The notes beneath the pieces are model-generated. The model did not search any database and was not told where the DNA came from. It worked only from the letters and a program-made list of their open reading frames with translations. A program made the position numbers and the translations under genes. DNA of 64,000 bases from Rhizobium album. GTDB taxonomy: Bacteria > Pseudomonadota > Alphaproteobacteria > Rhizobiales > Rhizobiaceae. The stretch covers positions 124,001 to 188,000 of the forward strand of contig NZ_QFBC01000014.1 of assembly GCF_003122325.1 (NCBI RefSeq), in the 5' to 3' direction. Shown here one piece after another: positions 9,681 to 18,081 of the stretch (positions are counted from its first letter, which is position 1; each line of letters opens with the position of its first letter).

Positions 9681-11080
9681 TTCTGCAATTCCTGTTTGAC
9701 CGGCGCTTGAGGAACCTCAGCTTCGCCCATGTTTGCAAGTTCGGTGAGGCGCAGAGGTTTAAGCGGCGCCCGGATACGGTAATAGCCGACCGAAGCGGGC
9801 GTTTTGCCGAGATATTGTGCGGCGATTTCTGAAAGTGCGAGGCCACAAAAACGTCCCTGGCACGGACCCATACCTGTGCGAAGCAGTGATTTGATCTGGT
9901 TGGGTCCTGGAACACCGCTTGCCAATGACGCTCGAACCTCGCCAGCAGTGATTTCTTCGCACCGACACACGATTGTGTTTTCCTTCGGATCTCTGATCTC
10001 TGCTGACGGTAAATAGAGCTCTTCGAGAAATGGCCGGATCGAAATCTCTTTCTCTATTTCCGCCAGCAGTTCGGACGTGGCGGTGTTCTGGACCGCGCTC
10101 GCCTTCTCGAGGATGCGAAGCGCGGCGAGCCGACCTTGCATGGCAGCAACCTTGGCGCCACCGATCCCCGCGCCGTCTCCTGCGATGTAGAGGTTGGCGA
10201 CGCTAGTTTCACCAAAACAATCCGACACCGGTAGGAAACTTCGCTGACTTTCACTCCATCGATGGTCGCAATGCAGGAGGCGTGTGATCTGCTGGTTGGG
10301 TACAATCCCTTGATGGAGTGCTACTGTTTCCGCCGGTAGACGATGCATTCGGCCGCGGATCTCGAAAGAAACAGCCTCCGCACGAGATGAGCCCTCTATG
10401 GCTACCCCTTGGGCCCCGAGGAAGACGGGAACGCCCGCCGCCTTAACGGACCGCATCATGAGGAGACCCTTTTTTAGATAGCTGAACGCGGGGCGGTTAA
10501 AACGCAGCTTCGGAAGAGCCTTGAAATAGTGACTGAGCGGCAGGGTTTCGACAATGGCCGAGGGCTTTGCTCCGGCCTTAATCATTTGCGCCGCCAAGAG
10601 CCAGATGAGTGGCCCACTTCCGACCAAGACGACCGCATCGGCTAGGAGACCGTGCGCTTTCAACAAAATTTGTAAGGCACCAACAGTCATCACTCCAGGC
10701 AGCGTCCACCCTGGCATCGGTGTGGGCCTTTCAATGGCGCCACTCGCGACGATCAATGCATCGGCAGAAATTCCATGGGATACGCCTTCTCTCGTATATG
10801 CCAGTGTCAGGTCGCGACTCACGTTCCAGACAGTGGCATTGGGGATGTATGTGGTGGATGAGGACCGGAATTCAGCGACAAGTCTTTTACCCTCAGCATA
10901 GTCTGGGCCAAGAATATCCAGTCGGTCGGTATGTGCGTTCTCTATCGAGCGATAAATCTGTCCGCCCGGCGCCGGCTGGTCATCTAGCAGAAGTGCTGTA
11001 AAACCTGCCTGCGAAATCTCGATCGCTGAGGACATCCCAGCCGGCCCTGCGCCAACAATTGCGACATCATAATGGGTCAT
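9677..11080 (-). CDS. FAD/NAD(P)-dependent oxidoreductase with BFD-type [2Fe-2S] domain (opine oxidase alpha-like)
   Basis: The 467-residue large subunit has an N-terminal dinucleotide fold (VAIVGAGPAGMSSAIEIS, residues 6-23), a second fold around VVLVGSGPLIW (about 147-157) and a C-terminal cysteine cluster: CRC in TIVCRCEEIT and C-x4-C in MGPCQGRFC. That C-x-C...C-x4-C pattern is the bacterioferritin-associated-ferredoxin-like iron-sulphur site of opine oxidase and D-hydroxyproline dehydrogenase large subunits. It overlaps both neighbours by 4 bases, so the trio is translationally coupled. Electrons probably pass from the substrate FAD in the small subunit through the iron-sulphur sites (family knowledge). 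Confidence 0.84.
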   Translation of the reverse strand: MTHYDVAIVGAGPAGMSSAIEISQAGFTALLLDDQPAPGGQIYRSIENAHTDRLDILGPDYAEGKRLVAEFRSSSTTYIPNATVWNVSRDLTLAYTREGVSHGISADALIVASGAIERPTPMPGWTLPGVMTVGALQILLKAHGLLADAVVLVGSGPLIWLLAAQMIKAGAKPSAIVETLPLSHYFKALPKLRFNRPAFSYLKKGLLMMRSVKAAGVPVFLGAQGVAIEGSSRAEAVSFEIRGRMHRLPAETVALHQGIVPNQQITRLLHCDHRWSESQRSFLPVSDCFGETSVANLYIAGDGAGIGGAKVAAMQGRLAALRILEKASAVQNTATSELLAEIEKEISIRPFLEELYLPSAEIRDPKENTIVCRCEEITAGEVRASLASGVPGPNQIKSLLRTGMGPCQGRFCGLALSEIAAQYLGKTPASVGYYRIRAPLKPLRLTELANMGEAEVPQAPVKQELQK

Positions 11081-11376
11081 GACGACGCCGTCGCGTCGAA
11101 GCCACGCTGCTTGCGCACCTGCATCTTATCTCTGGCCGGCGTCAAACATGCTTGCCGGTCGGTGACGCCATCGATTTCTACAAGGCATTCGAAACACACT
11201 CCCATCATGCAGAAGGGTCCGCGCGGCTTTCCAGAGCTTGGCGTTGACCTAAAGATGGTTTCACCGGCCGCAAGCAAAGCGGAAGCGACGGTGTCGCCCG
11301 GTGCTGCGTGAATTGGACGACCGTCGAACTCAAACACGATATCGGGGCTGATCCGCCCCGCAATGCGCCTCAACAT
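11077..11376 (-). CDS. Small (2Fe-2S) ferredoxin-like subunit of the flavoenzyme trio
   Basis: A 99-residue protein. The cysteine set FCMMGVCFECLV (C-x4-C-x2-C) plus a distal cysteine in QACLTP matches the N-terminal ferredoxin part of HcnA/SoxA-type subunits. A longer in-frame start exists at 11415, but ATG 11376 has a perfect AGGAGG six bases upstream and is chosen. It is the first gene of the leftward trio and overlaps the large subunit by 4 bases. It diverges from a LysR gene across about 150 bp, the likely control region. Confidence 0.82.
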   Translation of the reverse strand: MLRRIAGRISPDIVFEFDGRPIHAAPGDTVASALLAAGETIFRSTPSSGKPRGPFCMMGVCFECLVEIDGVTDRQACLTPARDKMQVRKQRGFDATASS

Positions 11377-11529
11377 CACGCCTCCTGATAAGAAACTGTG
11401 ACAGGCTGCCTGCACATTGCAGGGCTACGACCAACCTATCCGGACCGAGTGATTGAATAAGCGCTTCCGTCGGCCACTCAAATGAATTTAAATAAGTGCT
11501 CTATAACCCACGGTTATTCGGTGATCCCC

Positions 11530-12450
11530 ATGCCGCGACCCAACGTCCGCCAGATCGAAGCTTTCAATGCTGTCATGAAAAGTGGAAGCGTGACGAAGGC
11601 GGCGGAGGCTCTGTTCGTAAGCCAGCCGGCTCTAACAAAGCTGATCCAAGCATTTGAGTTTTCCTGTGGTTTCAAGCTTTTTTTGCGGGAGACCGGACGG
11701 CTTTTGCCGACGCCGGAGGCTCACCATATGTTTGTCGAGACGGAACGGCTTGAGCTTGGTGTAGACCGGGTTCACAAGACCGCCAACGCAATCCGTGACC
11801 TTGAACGCGGCGACGTCTCAGTGGCCGTTTTTCCTTCCCTTGGCCTGCAATTCTTGCCGCGCGTCGTCGCAAAATTTCTATCAACGAGGCCGAGCGTAAT
11901 GGTATCCCAGGTGACCCGGCCGTCGAGGACGATCGAAGACGCCGTTACAACGCGTGTGGCGGATTTCGGCTTGACACTGGTCAAGTCAGCCAGTCCAGCA
12001 ATACAGTGCGTGCCGTTTCAATCCATTCCAATGGCCTGCGTGCTGCCTGCAGGCCATCCGCTCGCTGCAAAACAAGTTGTCGATTGCAAGGATTTGGACG
12101 GCGAGCGATTTGTTGCCCTCGGCCGGGAGGATCTTTCGCAGCAACTCATCCAGGCGGCCCTTGAGGCCGACGGAGTCCGCGTTAACGTAACAGCAGAAGT
12201 GCAGCTAGCGCAGGCGGCGTTTGCGATGGTTAGTGCCGGTTGCGGAGTGAGTATCGGATCGCCAATCAGCCTGCTCGGCTTACACGACGATAACGTCGTC
12301 TTCCGTCCGTTGCGAAGACCGATTGTTCTGCCTGTATGGCTCATCACTTCGCAGTTCTCCCAACCGTCCATCCTATGCGCGAAATTGATAGACGATATCA
12401 AAGCATCTCTTGAAGCTTTGAGCGGGGACTACTTGAAACATGAGGAGTGA
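11530..12450 (+). CDS. LysR-family transcriptional regulator
   Basis: A regulator of 306 residues from ATG 11530, or 322 from an in-frame ATG at 11482. Neither start has a strong ribosome site; the shorter one places the helix-turn-helix (IEAFNAVMKSGSVTKAAEAL, then VSQPALTKLI) at the usual distance. The C-terminal two thirds is the LysR effector domain. It is divergent from the flavoenzyme trio, the layout seen for NocR/OccR-type opine regulators, so it probably activates that operon on binding its substrate (inference from layout). Confidence 0.85.
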   Translation: MPRPNVRQIEAFNAVMKSGSVTKAAEALFVSQPALTKLIQAFEFSCGFKLFLRETGRLLPTPEAHHMFVETERLELGVDRVHKTANAIRDLERGDVSVAVFPSLGLQFLPRVVAKFLSTRPSVMVSQVTRPSRTIEDAVTTRVADFGLTLVKSASPAIQCVPFQSIPMACVLPAGHPLAAKQVVDCKDLDGERFVALGREDLSQQLIQAALEADGVRVNVTAEVQLAQAAFAMVSAGCGVSIGSPISLLGLHDDNVVFRPLRRPIVLPVWLITSQFSQPSILCAKLIDDIKASLEALSGDYLKHEE

Positions 12451-12669
12451 AAAAAGCTTGTCAACTCAGCGAAAATCACTTCCCATGCCGGGCGTGCGCT
12501 CGAACCCTCTGGCTATAAGCTGATTTGTCAGAGAGACGCCCCCTGTTTCGCGCGAAGGGAATGAAGCGACTTGCGCTCCATTCCGCTCGCTATAGAATCC
12601 CGGGATGTGACCTGCAACTTTATCAGGCTCTTGCGTGAATTGGGTCACACTATTGGCATCGGAGTTTTA

Positions 12670-13578
12670 TCAGATTGAAGGCTTGCTGATGATCTCGTCC
12701 ACCGCTCTATCAAGCTTTTCCCGAGCGCCATCTGCTTTTGCCTGCGACGCAGCCAACCATGCTAAATTATCCTGCATTTCTCTTTCTGCTTCATCAACCG
12801 CTTCAAGGACAACGTCGGGATTTGCGGACCCAGGGCCCTGCAGTGCGTTTACGAATGCCATCGCATCCATCGCATCGGCCACCAACGCTTCATCAAAGCC
12901 GAGTGGAAAGCCAACAGCCTTGGTCGCTACTTTATCAAGAAGCGCGGAGGTGACCTCCGACGGCTTAATACCCAGTTCAATGCAATGCTTGACCAGTGCG
13001 CCTACGATAACGTGCGAATTCCCGAAAGGCATGCCTGTACGTTGAGCAATGATGTCACCCAGGCGACTACCAATGTTCCACCGATCCCGTGCAAGACTTT
13101 CCATACGATCCTTTTTAATTGTAATCTTCGGGAGCGCCTCTGCACAAAGCCTTACCATGCTGGTCAGAGAAACAGAAACATCGTCGAACAGGCGGCCTTC
13201 ACTCACAACGGAATAGGACGGGTCCGCAACAGAGGTGTGCGGCAGCTTGAAAATCCCGAGCGCAGCAGGCATCCAGCCAATCGACTCGCCCGCGACGGCA
13301 CGGCACCTTTCCAGTGGCTCAGGGTTCCTTTTTTGCGGCATAATGCTGCTGGATCCGCAATATTCAGCCGGCAATTCGAACATGTCGAATTCTTCAGCAT
13401 GCCAAACGTCGATGTCTGTTGCGAGGCGCGCGAGATTATTCGCCATTATGCTGGTCACGGCCGCATACTCGGAAAGATGGTCTCTTCTGTAATAGCATTG
13501 ATCCTGAGCGTTCATGACAAGTGAATCGTGGCCAAGGAGGTCTGCCACCCGATGGCGATCAATTGGCCAATTGGTACC
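12670..13578 (-). pseudogene. Argininosuccinate-lyase-family enzyme, N-terminal part missing
   Basis: On the minus strand from about 13578 down to the stop at 12670 the protein matches the C-terminal two thirds of the argininosuccinate/fumarase lyase superfamily: PIDRHRVADLLGHDS at the left end of the homology, DVWHAEEFDMFELP, and the catalytic-loop signature SSSIMPQKRNPE. The first ~190 residues expected for the family are absent. The only start codon near the edge is a GTG at 13548 without a ribosome site. Homology stops abruptly at about 13578, where the opposite strand begins to match a different family. I treat it as a remnant cut by a rearrangement. Confidence 0.78.
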
Positions 13579-13889
13579 TACCCGCGAGCAGCTTGTCTCT
13601 GCCGGACTTGCGCATCTGGCGTTATGATGGAATTCGTAGTTGGAGAGAGCCGCTCACTGAAGAAAGGCGGCTTACCGTCGCCCCGGAGAACCCTTACGTC
13701 GCTCAGTGGGACCACTTTGCACGTGTGGCACGCGGCGAAGAAGCCCCCCTTATCTCGGCGGAAGATGCCGCCCGAACGCAGATCGTCGCCGAGGCTGTGA
13801 TGGAATCGAGCCGATCAGGGAGCCGTATTGACCTTATCAATCGCTACGATGCGGTTTCGGAGTTATTACGCGAAAGCGAAACTTCGTAA
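13579..13889 (+). pseudogene. Gfo/Idh/MocA-family oxidoreductase, C-terminal remnant
   Basis: The plus-strand frame ending at 13889 matches only the C-terminal ~100 residues of a Gfo/Idh/MocA sugar-type dehydrogenase: SLSLPDLRIWRYDG, then NPYVAQWDHFARVARGEE and APLISAEDAARTQIVAEAV. The NAD-binding domain is absent. The frame is open upstream to an ATG at 13521, but those codons lie antisense to the lyase remnant and do not look like this family. Recognisable sequence begins at about 13580, immediately beside the lyase break point. Confidence 0.75.
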
Positions 13890-13958
13890 TATCGAGAGTA
13901 TATCAGCAGCCTACTGAATGCTGCGAGGCGACCTGATACGGCTCGCAAATAGATAATA

Positions 13959-14864
13959 CTACCGGTTCGTCGCATGCATTCGCGCCACCTCCCCCTTTAT
14001 TTGCGCGGCCTTTTGAGCGTGATCTGCCAGAGATGCCATCAGCCGACGATTGTTTGCGCTGTGCGCATAAATAATCCCGATTTTACGGCAGGGAGCGTCT
14101 GGCAGCGGAAGCTTTCTAAGCGATAGACCCTCCGGCCAAGGGGGCAGCCAATCCGGCACAAGGGAGATTCCCAACCCGCGGTCTACCAAAACCGCTATCG
14201 CCTCAAGTGAATCCAACTCGTGTCGATCATTTGGGTTCAAACGATTTTTCTTCAAGTAACGATCGCCGAACCGGCCTCCCCAATGCTTTCGGTCATATCG
14301 TATCAAGGGAGCTCTCTTCAGAAGCTCGATCGGGTCCTCTGACGTTTCAGCGCTACACGTCAGAACAACCAGTGGATCCTGTCTGAGCTCGTGCCAAACA
14401 TATTCTTTTGGCAGCATAAAAGGCGGTTCTATCATGATTGCGCCGTCCAATGTCTTTTCCTTGAGCCTTTGAAACAAATGAGACGATTGGCCAGGGATCA
14501 CTTCCACTTTGATCATTGGCACGCTCAGTTCCATCGAGGACAGGATTTCCGGCATAAGCCCGGTAATCATCGAATGAATCACACCAACACGGATGGTTCC
14601 GACATCCTGCTGGTCTTGCGCAAGGCCTTGCAAGCTCTCGGTGACGTCAACGACTTGCTTGGCAGCCTCCAGGATTGCTCGTCCGGCTTCGGTCGGCTGC
14701 ATTGAATGGCCTGCTCGGCGCACAAGTACTTGTCCTAAATCCGACTCTAAGGCTCGAAGCCGCTGCACTACTGCCGACGAGGTTACATTTTCTTTGCGTG
14801 CGGCGCCCGCAATAGATCCGGTCTCTACGACGTGGAGAAACGTTTTGAGAAATCGCGTTTCCAT
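13959..14864 (-). CDS. LysR-family transcriptional regulator
   Basis: A regulator of 301 residues. The N-terminal helix-turn-helix reads FLKTFLHVVETGSIAGAARK then TSSAVVQRLRALE. The remainder is the effector-binding domain (IRVGVIHSMITG, VEVIPGQSSHL, SLEAIAVLVDRGLGISLVP). ATG 14864 is preceded by AGGAAA at good spacing and is preferred to an upstream in-frame start at 14894. It faces the SDR/RraA pair across 141 bp and very likely regulates them. LysR proteins usually also repress themselves from such a shared intergenic region. Confidence 0.87.
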   Translation of the reverse strand: METRFLKTFLHVVETGSIAGAARKENVTSSAVVQRLRALESDLGQVLVRRAGHSMQPTEAGRAILEAAKQVVDVTESLQGLAQDQQDVGTIRVGVIHSMITGLMPEILSSMELSVPMIKVEVIPGQSSHLFQRLKEKTLDGAIMIEPPFMLPKEYVWHELRQDPLVVLTCSAETSEDPIELLKRAPLIRYDRKHWGGRFGDRYLKKNRLNPNDRHELDSLEAIAVLVDRGLGISLVPDWLPPWPEGLSLRKLPLPDAPCRKIGIIYAHSANNRRLMASLADHAQKAAQIKGEVARMHATNR

Positions 14865-15005
14865 ATTTAGGTTTCCTGAATTTCGAAGACACAATAATAC
14901 AGGTTCTGTGTAGTTTCTTTCGATGTCAATCTTCAGGCGTCCTGTCTGGGCCAGTTACCGGATGCGCAAAAAGCGACCAGAGAAATGGACCTATGGAGAG
15001 TGATT

Positions 15006-15791
15006 ATGGACCTTGGAATTGCCGGAAAATGCGCCCTGGTTCTGGGTGCCGGCGGTGGTTTGGGAGGCGCGATAGCGCATAGCCTTGCAGATGAAGGAGC
15101 CAAGGTTGTTGTCGCCGATATCAATGGTGACGCTGCCGCTCAAACGGTACGCAGCATTCATGGTGCCGGTGGAGAAGCGTTCGCGTTGCATTGGGATATC
15201 GCCGACCTTTCAGTTCTTGAAGCGAAGGTTGCCGAAATCGAGGAGCGTTATGGCCCCGTTGCAATTCTCGTGAACAACACGGGCGGTCCGCCGCCTACCC
15301 CGGTTCTAGGCGTGTCACCAGATCAATGGTCTCAGTTCTTCCAATCGATGGTCGTGTCAGTGATCGCGTTGACGGATCGTGTCTTGCCAAATATGCGCAA
15401 GATGAAGTGGGGCCGCATTATCACGTCGACGTCCTCAGGCGTAGTGGCGCCGATTCCAAACCTTGGCCTCTCCAACGCATTGCGTAGCTCACTAGTGGGA
15501 TGGTCGAAGACACTTGCGAAAGAAGTTGGCGCTGACGGCGTGACGGCAAACATCGTGCTTCCAGGTCGGATTGGCACGGCCCGGATCGCCTTTCTCGATG
15601 AACAGAGGGCGAAACGCGAAGGCCGATCCGTTGAAGACATTTCCGCCGAAAGTATCTCGTCAATTCCAGTGGGCAGATATGGCGAGCCTAGAGAATATGG
15701 CGACGTCGTCGCCTTCCTCGCCAGTACCAGATCCTCCTACCTCACTGGTAGCATCATCCGCATCGACGGCGGCATGATCGCTAGCATCTAA
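15006..15791 (+). CDS. SDR-family oxidoreductase with altered catalytic Tyr/Lys
   Basis: A 261-residue SDR-fold protein. The cofactor motif is LGAGGGLGGAIA (about residues 14-25), the NNTGG strand lies near 92, and the C-terminus ends LTGSIIRIDGGM. In the position of the usual Tyr-x-x-x-Lys active site the protein reads LSNALRSSLVGWSKTLA, so Tyr appears replaced by Ser and Lys by Arg; such an SN..R subgroup exists among SDRs annotated as FabG-like. ATG 15006 with GGAGAG 8 bases upstream is chosen over an in-frame start at 14985. It is followed 26 bp later by the RraA-like gene and opposed by a LysR gene, suggesting a small catabolic operon. Confidence 0.85.
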   Translation: MDLGIAGKCALVLGAGGGLGGAIAHSLADEGAKVVVADINGDAAAQTVRSIHGAGGEAFALHWDIADLSVLEAKVAEIEERYGPVAILVNNTGGPPPTPVLGVSPDQWSQFFQSMVVSVIALTDRVLPNMRKMKWGRIITSTSSGVVAPIPNLGLSNALRSSLVGWSKTLAKEVGADGVTANIVLPGRIGTARIAFLDEQRAKREGRSVEDISAESISSIPVGRYGEPREYGDVVAFLASTRSSYLTGSIIRIDGGMIASI

Positions 15792-15817
15792 TTACGTATA
15801 TCTAAGAGGTTACGCCC

Positions 15818-16525
15818 ATGCCCACAGAAAATGAAATCAAGTCGATCCTTGCGAACGTCACGACCGCAACGTTGACAACTATCTTGCTCAAGAAAGGTCT
15901 GCGCAACGTCTGGATCAGAGGAGCAATGCCGTTGAGGCCGGACCAAGGTCGCATCGTAGGCCGCGCGTTTACCCTCCGCTTCATTCCTGCTCGGGAGGAT
16001 CTGGCAACACCTGCCTCTTGGTCATCACCGATCTCTACCCGAGCGGCCATTGAAGCAATGCCAGAAGGCTGTGTCGCAGTGGTCGACGCCCAAGGGTCAA
16101 AAGACGCGGGTATCTTTGGAGATATCCTATGCGCCCGCATGCAAAAGAGAAATGTTGCAGCACTCATCACCGACGGCGTCGTGCGCGATCTCGACGGTGT
16201 GCTGGCGACCGGCCTTCCGGTGTGGTGCGCCGGAGCGGCAGCCCCTCCATCAGTTGCTGGCCTGACTTTTGTAGCATGGGACCAGCCAGTCGGTTGCGGC
16301 GGTGTCGCGATCTTCCCAGGAGATCTGATTGTCATCGACAAAGACGGTGGAGTGGTCATTCCCGCCGCACTAGCGGATGAAATTCTCGATGATGCAGTTG
16401 AGCAAGAACGACTGGAGGGTTGGATCATGAGGGAAGTCACTGAAGGGGCGTCTCTACCAGGTCTTTATCCCGCCAACGCGGAAAACAAGGCGCGCTATGA
16501 AGAGTGGAAAAAGCAGCAAGTCTGA
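15818..16525 (+). CDS. RraA-family protein, probable 4-hydroxy-4-methyl-2-oxoglutarate aldolase-like
   Basis: A 235-residue cytoplasmic protein of the RraA/HMG-aldolase fold. Family signs are a short N-terminal helical segment (TATLTTILLKKGLRN), GRAFTLRF, the metal-site loop GDILCARMQKR (about residues 107-117), ITDGVVRDLDG and the C-terminal GDLIVIDKDGGVVIP. The usual Gly-Asp and Arg-Asp residues of the active site are present. An AGAGG ribosome site lies 6 bases before the ATG. Sharing an operon with the SDR suggests degradation of an oxo- or hydroxy-acid; the exact substrate is unknown. Members of this family were formerly annotated as dimethylmenaquinone methyltransferases. Confidence 0.84.
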   Translation: MPTENEIKSILANVTTATLTTILLKKGLRNVWIRGAMPLRPDQGRIVGRAFTLRFIPAREDLATPASWSSPISTRAAIEAMPEGCVAVVDAQGSKDAGIFGDILCARMQKRNVAALITDGVVRDLDGVLATGLPVWCAGAAAPPSVAGLTFVAWDQPVGCGGVAIFPGDLIVIDKDGGVVIPAALADEILDDAVEQERLEGWIMREVTEGASLPGLYPANAENKARYEEWKKQQV

Positions 16526-16911
16526 ATCTCTTTGCATGGCTGAAAAATAGACCGCGAACTAACCGACCGGGCAATCGCCGGAAACGCCGCAGCGCTCGGC
16601 ACCAGCAGAAACGCGCCGCGCAAATTTACGATCGTCAACTGTCGGCCGATACCTAACCTCACGTCGCCGCCCACGAGTCCGAGGTCAGGAAGTGCTATTA
16701 TCGACAACGTGCAGCAGATTTTCCGCGTAGACAGATATCATCAACGTGAGTTGCCTCCCTTACCTATCCCGGGGATCGTCACGTTGTGATGGCACATTTC
16801 CAGCCGAGCAGCACCCAAAACTCCGCGTGATGTTGTGATCGCATCGCGTGGATCGTCATACGGCAGGAGCGGATTTGAGCCGCCCCGTTTGACCGGGGCG
16901 GCTCATTCGAC
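16526..16911. other. Non-coding stretch between RraA-like gene and unknown leftward gene
   Basis: No convincing reading frame was seen in these 386 bases. The only clear element is the strong hairpin at 16877-16904, annotated separately. Confidence 0.6.
16877..16904. terminator. Perfect 11-bp inverted repeat, probable transcription end
   Basis: GAGCCGCCCCG (16877-16887) and CGGGGCGGCTC (16894-16904) are perfect complements around a 6-base loop. It lies 7 bp past the stop of the leftward gene ending at 16912 and about 350 bp past the RraA-like gene, a convergent arrangement. Neither side has a strong T-run, so it could act as a weak terminator or an mRNA 3'-end stabiliser. Confidence 0.5.
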
Positions 16912-17826
16912 TTAATGCCTTGTGGCTCGCTGCGGATCAGCGGCACTTGCAGAATGACCAATCAAGCGCGTCGCCGTAAAATCGGCGCCACTGCCCACAT
17001 GGCTTGCCAAGCACGATGTCAAGCGGCCGCCTTGTTTCCCTGTAAGGGGCGCTTTCCGAACGTCGCGGCTTTGCGGCAAGGATCTTTCGATCCCATACAC
17101 GTGGAAATCCGCCAGGATTATTGGAGGGTGACACATAAACCAGTGAGGCAGAGTTTTGACGACCTGGGTGCCTGTGATGATCTCTTTCATTGTGGTTTCC
17201 TTCGTTGAGTTGAATAGCAGTTGAACAAGCGTTTCTGGTAACTCTGAAGGCCAAGAACGAGGGACATGTTGTGGGAGAAAGATACGTCGTTGCCGCGTGT
17301 CGCGCTTCACGACAATGAGGCTTGATTGTTTGGCATGCGGTCCGACTTTTTCGACAAGAATCGTAAGTATTTCAGGCACCGCCTTCGTACCAAGATTGGA
17401 AAGTAAGGCCGAGCCGTCGCGAGGCATGAAAGGCAATTCGGCCGAGGGCGCTCTCAGGGTTGGAGCGGTGAGATCACCTCGGACATATGGGCTGCCCGGA
17501 GCAAGGGAAACATATCCAATGTGGGTGACCAGATTACGTGGGGATCCAGGATCTCGCCAGCAGAGGCCCGTAAAGAGCACTCTCTCAACGCCTTGCACCC
17601 ACCCGTAGACGAATTCGAACTGCAGTCCGAAGTAGGGATAGGTAGCCATCCATCCTTCTTGCATTCCAAGCGGAGGCGCCCAGTTGGCGGCGTTGGCGCA
17701 TACGACCCGTATTCCATCACAAGCAAGCGCAAGCCAGTCGGGAGAAATGCAGAACAAGCGCGCAAGAACGGCCTTGATTGGCTTGGTATCGTGCGCCGCC
17801 GCTTTCGGCTTGCCTGCTCGCGTCAT
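16912..17826 (-). CDS. Unknown 304-residue protein divergent from the toxin-antitoxin operon
   Basis: I do not recognise this protein. It starts at ATG 17826 with GAAGGAG seven bases upstream; longer in-frame non-ATG starts exist but overlap the operator repeats. Residues 1-20 are basic. There is no signal peptide or clear membrane helix. The middle has an aromatic segment (GWMATYPYFGLQFEF, about residues 58-72), and the last ~80 residues after KETTMKEIITG look compositionally different, so a second internal start or an unnoticed frameshift near 17190 is possible. It shares its promoter region with the antitoxin gene, so the two are probably co-regulated. Confidence 0.5.
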   Translation of the reverse strand: MTRAGKPKAAAHDTKPIKAVLARLFCISPDWLALACDGIRVVCANAANWAPPLGMQEGWMATYPYFGLQFEFVYGWVQGVERVLFTGLCWRDPGSPRNLVTHIGYVSLAPGSPYVRGDLTAPTLRAPSAELPFMPRDGSALLSNLGTKAVPEILTILVEKVGPHAKQSSLIVVKRDTRQRRIFLPQHVPRSWPSELPETLVQLLFNSTKETTMKEIITGTQVVKTLPHWFMCHPPIILADFHVYGIERSLPQSRDVRKAPLTGKQGGRLTSCLASHVGSGADFTATRLIGHSASAADPQRATRH

Positions 17827-17854
17827 TGCCTGCTCCTTCTGCAAGCCTGTGTCG

Positions 17855-18060
17855 GTTGACAACGTAGCAGTCCGGCACCATATGTCAAGTTGACAAAACG
17901 AAGCGTCAACCTTTTGTCTTCATCCAATTTGGCGAATTGCAATGCGAGGGCACAAGATTAATGTTGACATCTAGCGCAATAGCGATGGGGCATTAAGAAA
18001 TTATTCGCTTTTTTAGTTGACAAAGGTCATGTCAACGATATCTAACACGTTTTTGTCAAC
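17855..18060. promoter_or_regulatory. Operator array, eight TTGAC/GTCAA cores between divergent genes
   Basis: The 206-bp control region holds TTGAC at 17856, 17890, 17964 and 18017 and GTCAA at 17884, 17905, 18031 and 18055. Two pairs form inverted repeats: TGTCAA-G-TTGACA (17883-17895, perfect palindrome) and TTGACA-N7-TGTCAA (18017-18035). Such clustering is far above what is expected by chance. The simplest reading is a set of binding sites for the helix-turn-helix antitoxin encoded at 18082, giving autoregulation of the operon and of the divergent gene. Some copies could alternatively serve as -35 boxes (TTGACA). Confidence 0.65.
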
Positions 18061-18081
18061 CTAGTCAGGGAATACAGGTAG

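Noticed and set aside
12466-12648. 60-codon minus-strand frame after the lyase remnant
   Set aside because: No ribosome site, no recognisable family and no link to neighbours; I could not support it as a gene.
15802-16440. A 212-codon open frame on the minus strand
   Set aside because: Antisense to the RraA-like gene, serine- and arginine-rich, with no family resemblance or ribosome site.
17883-18060. CRISPR-like array
   Set aside because: The repeated units are only 5-6 bases, irregularly spaced and in both orientations, so they fit operators and not CRISPR repeats.
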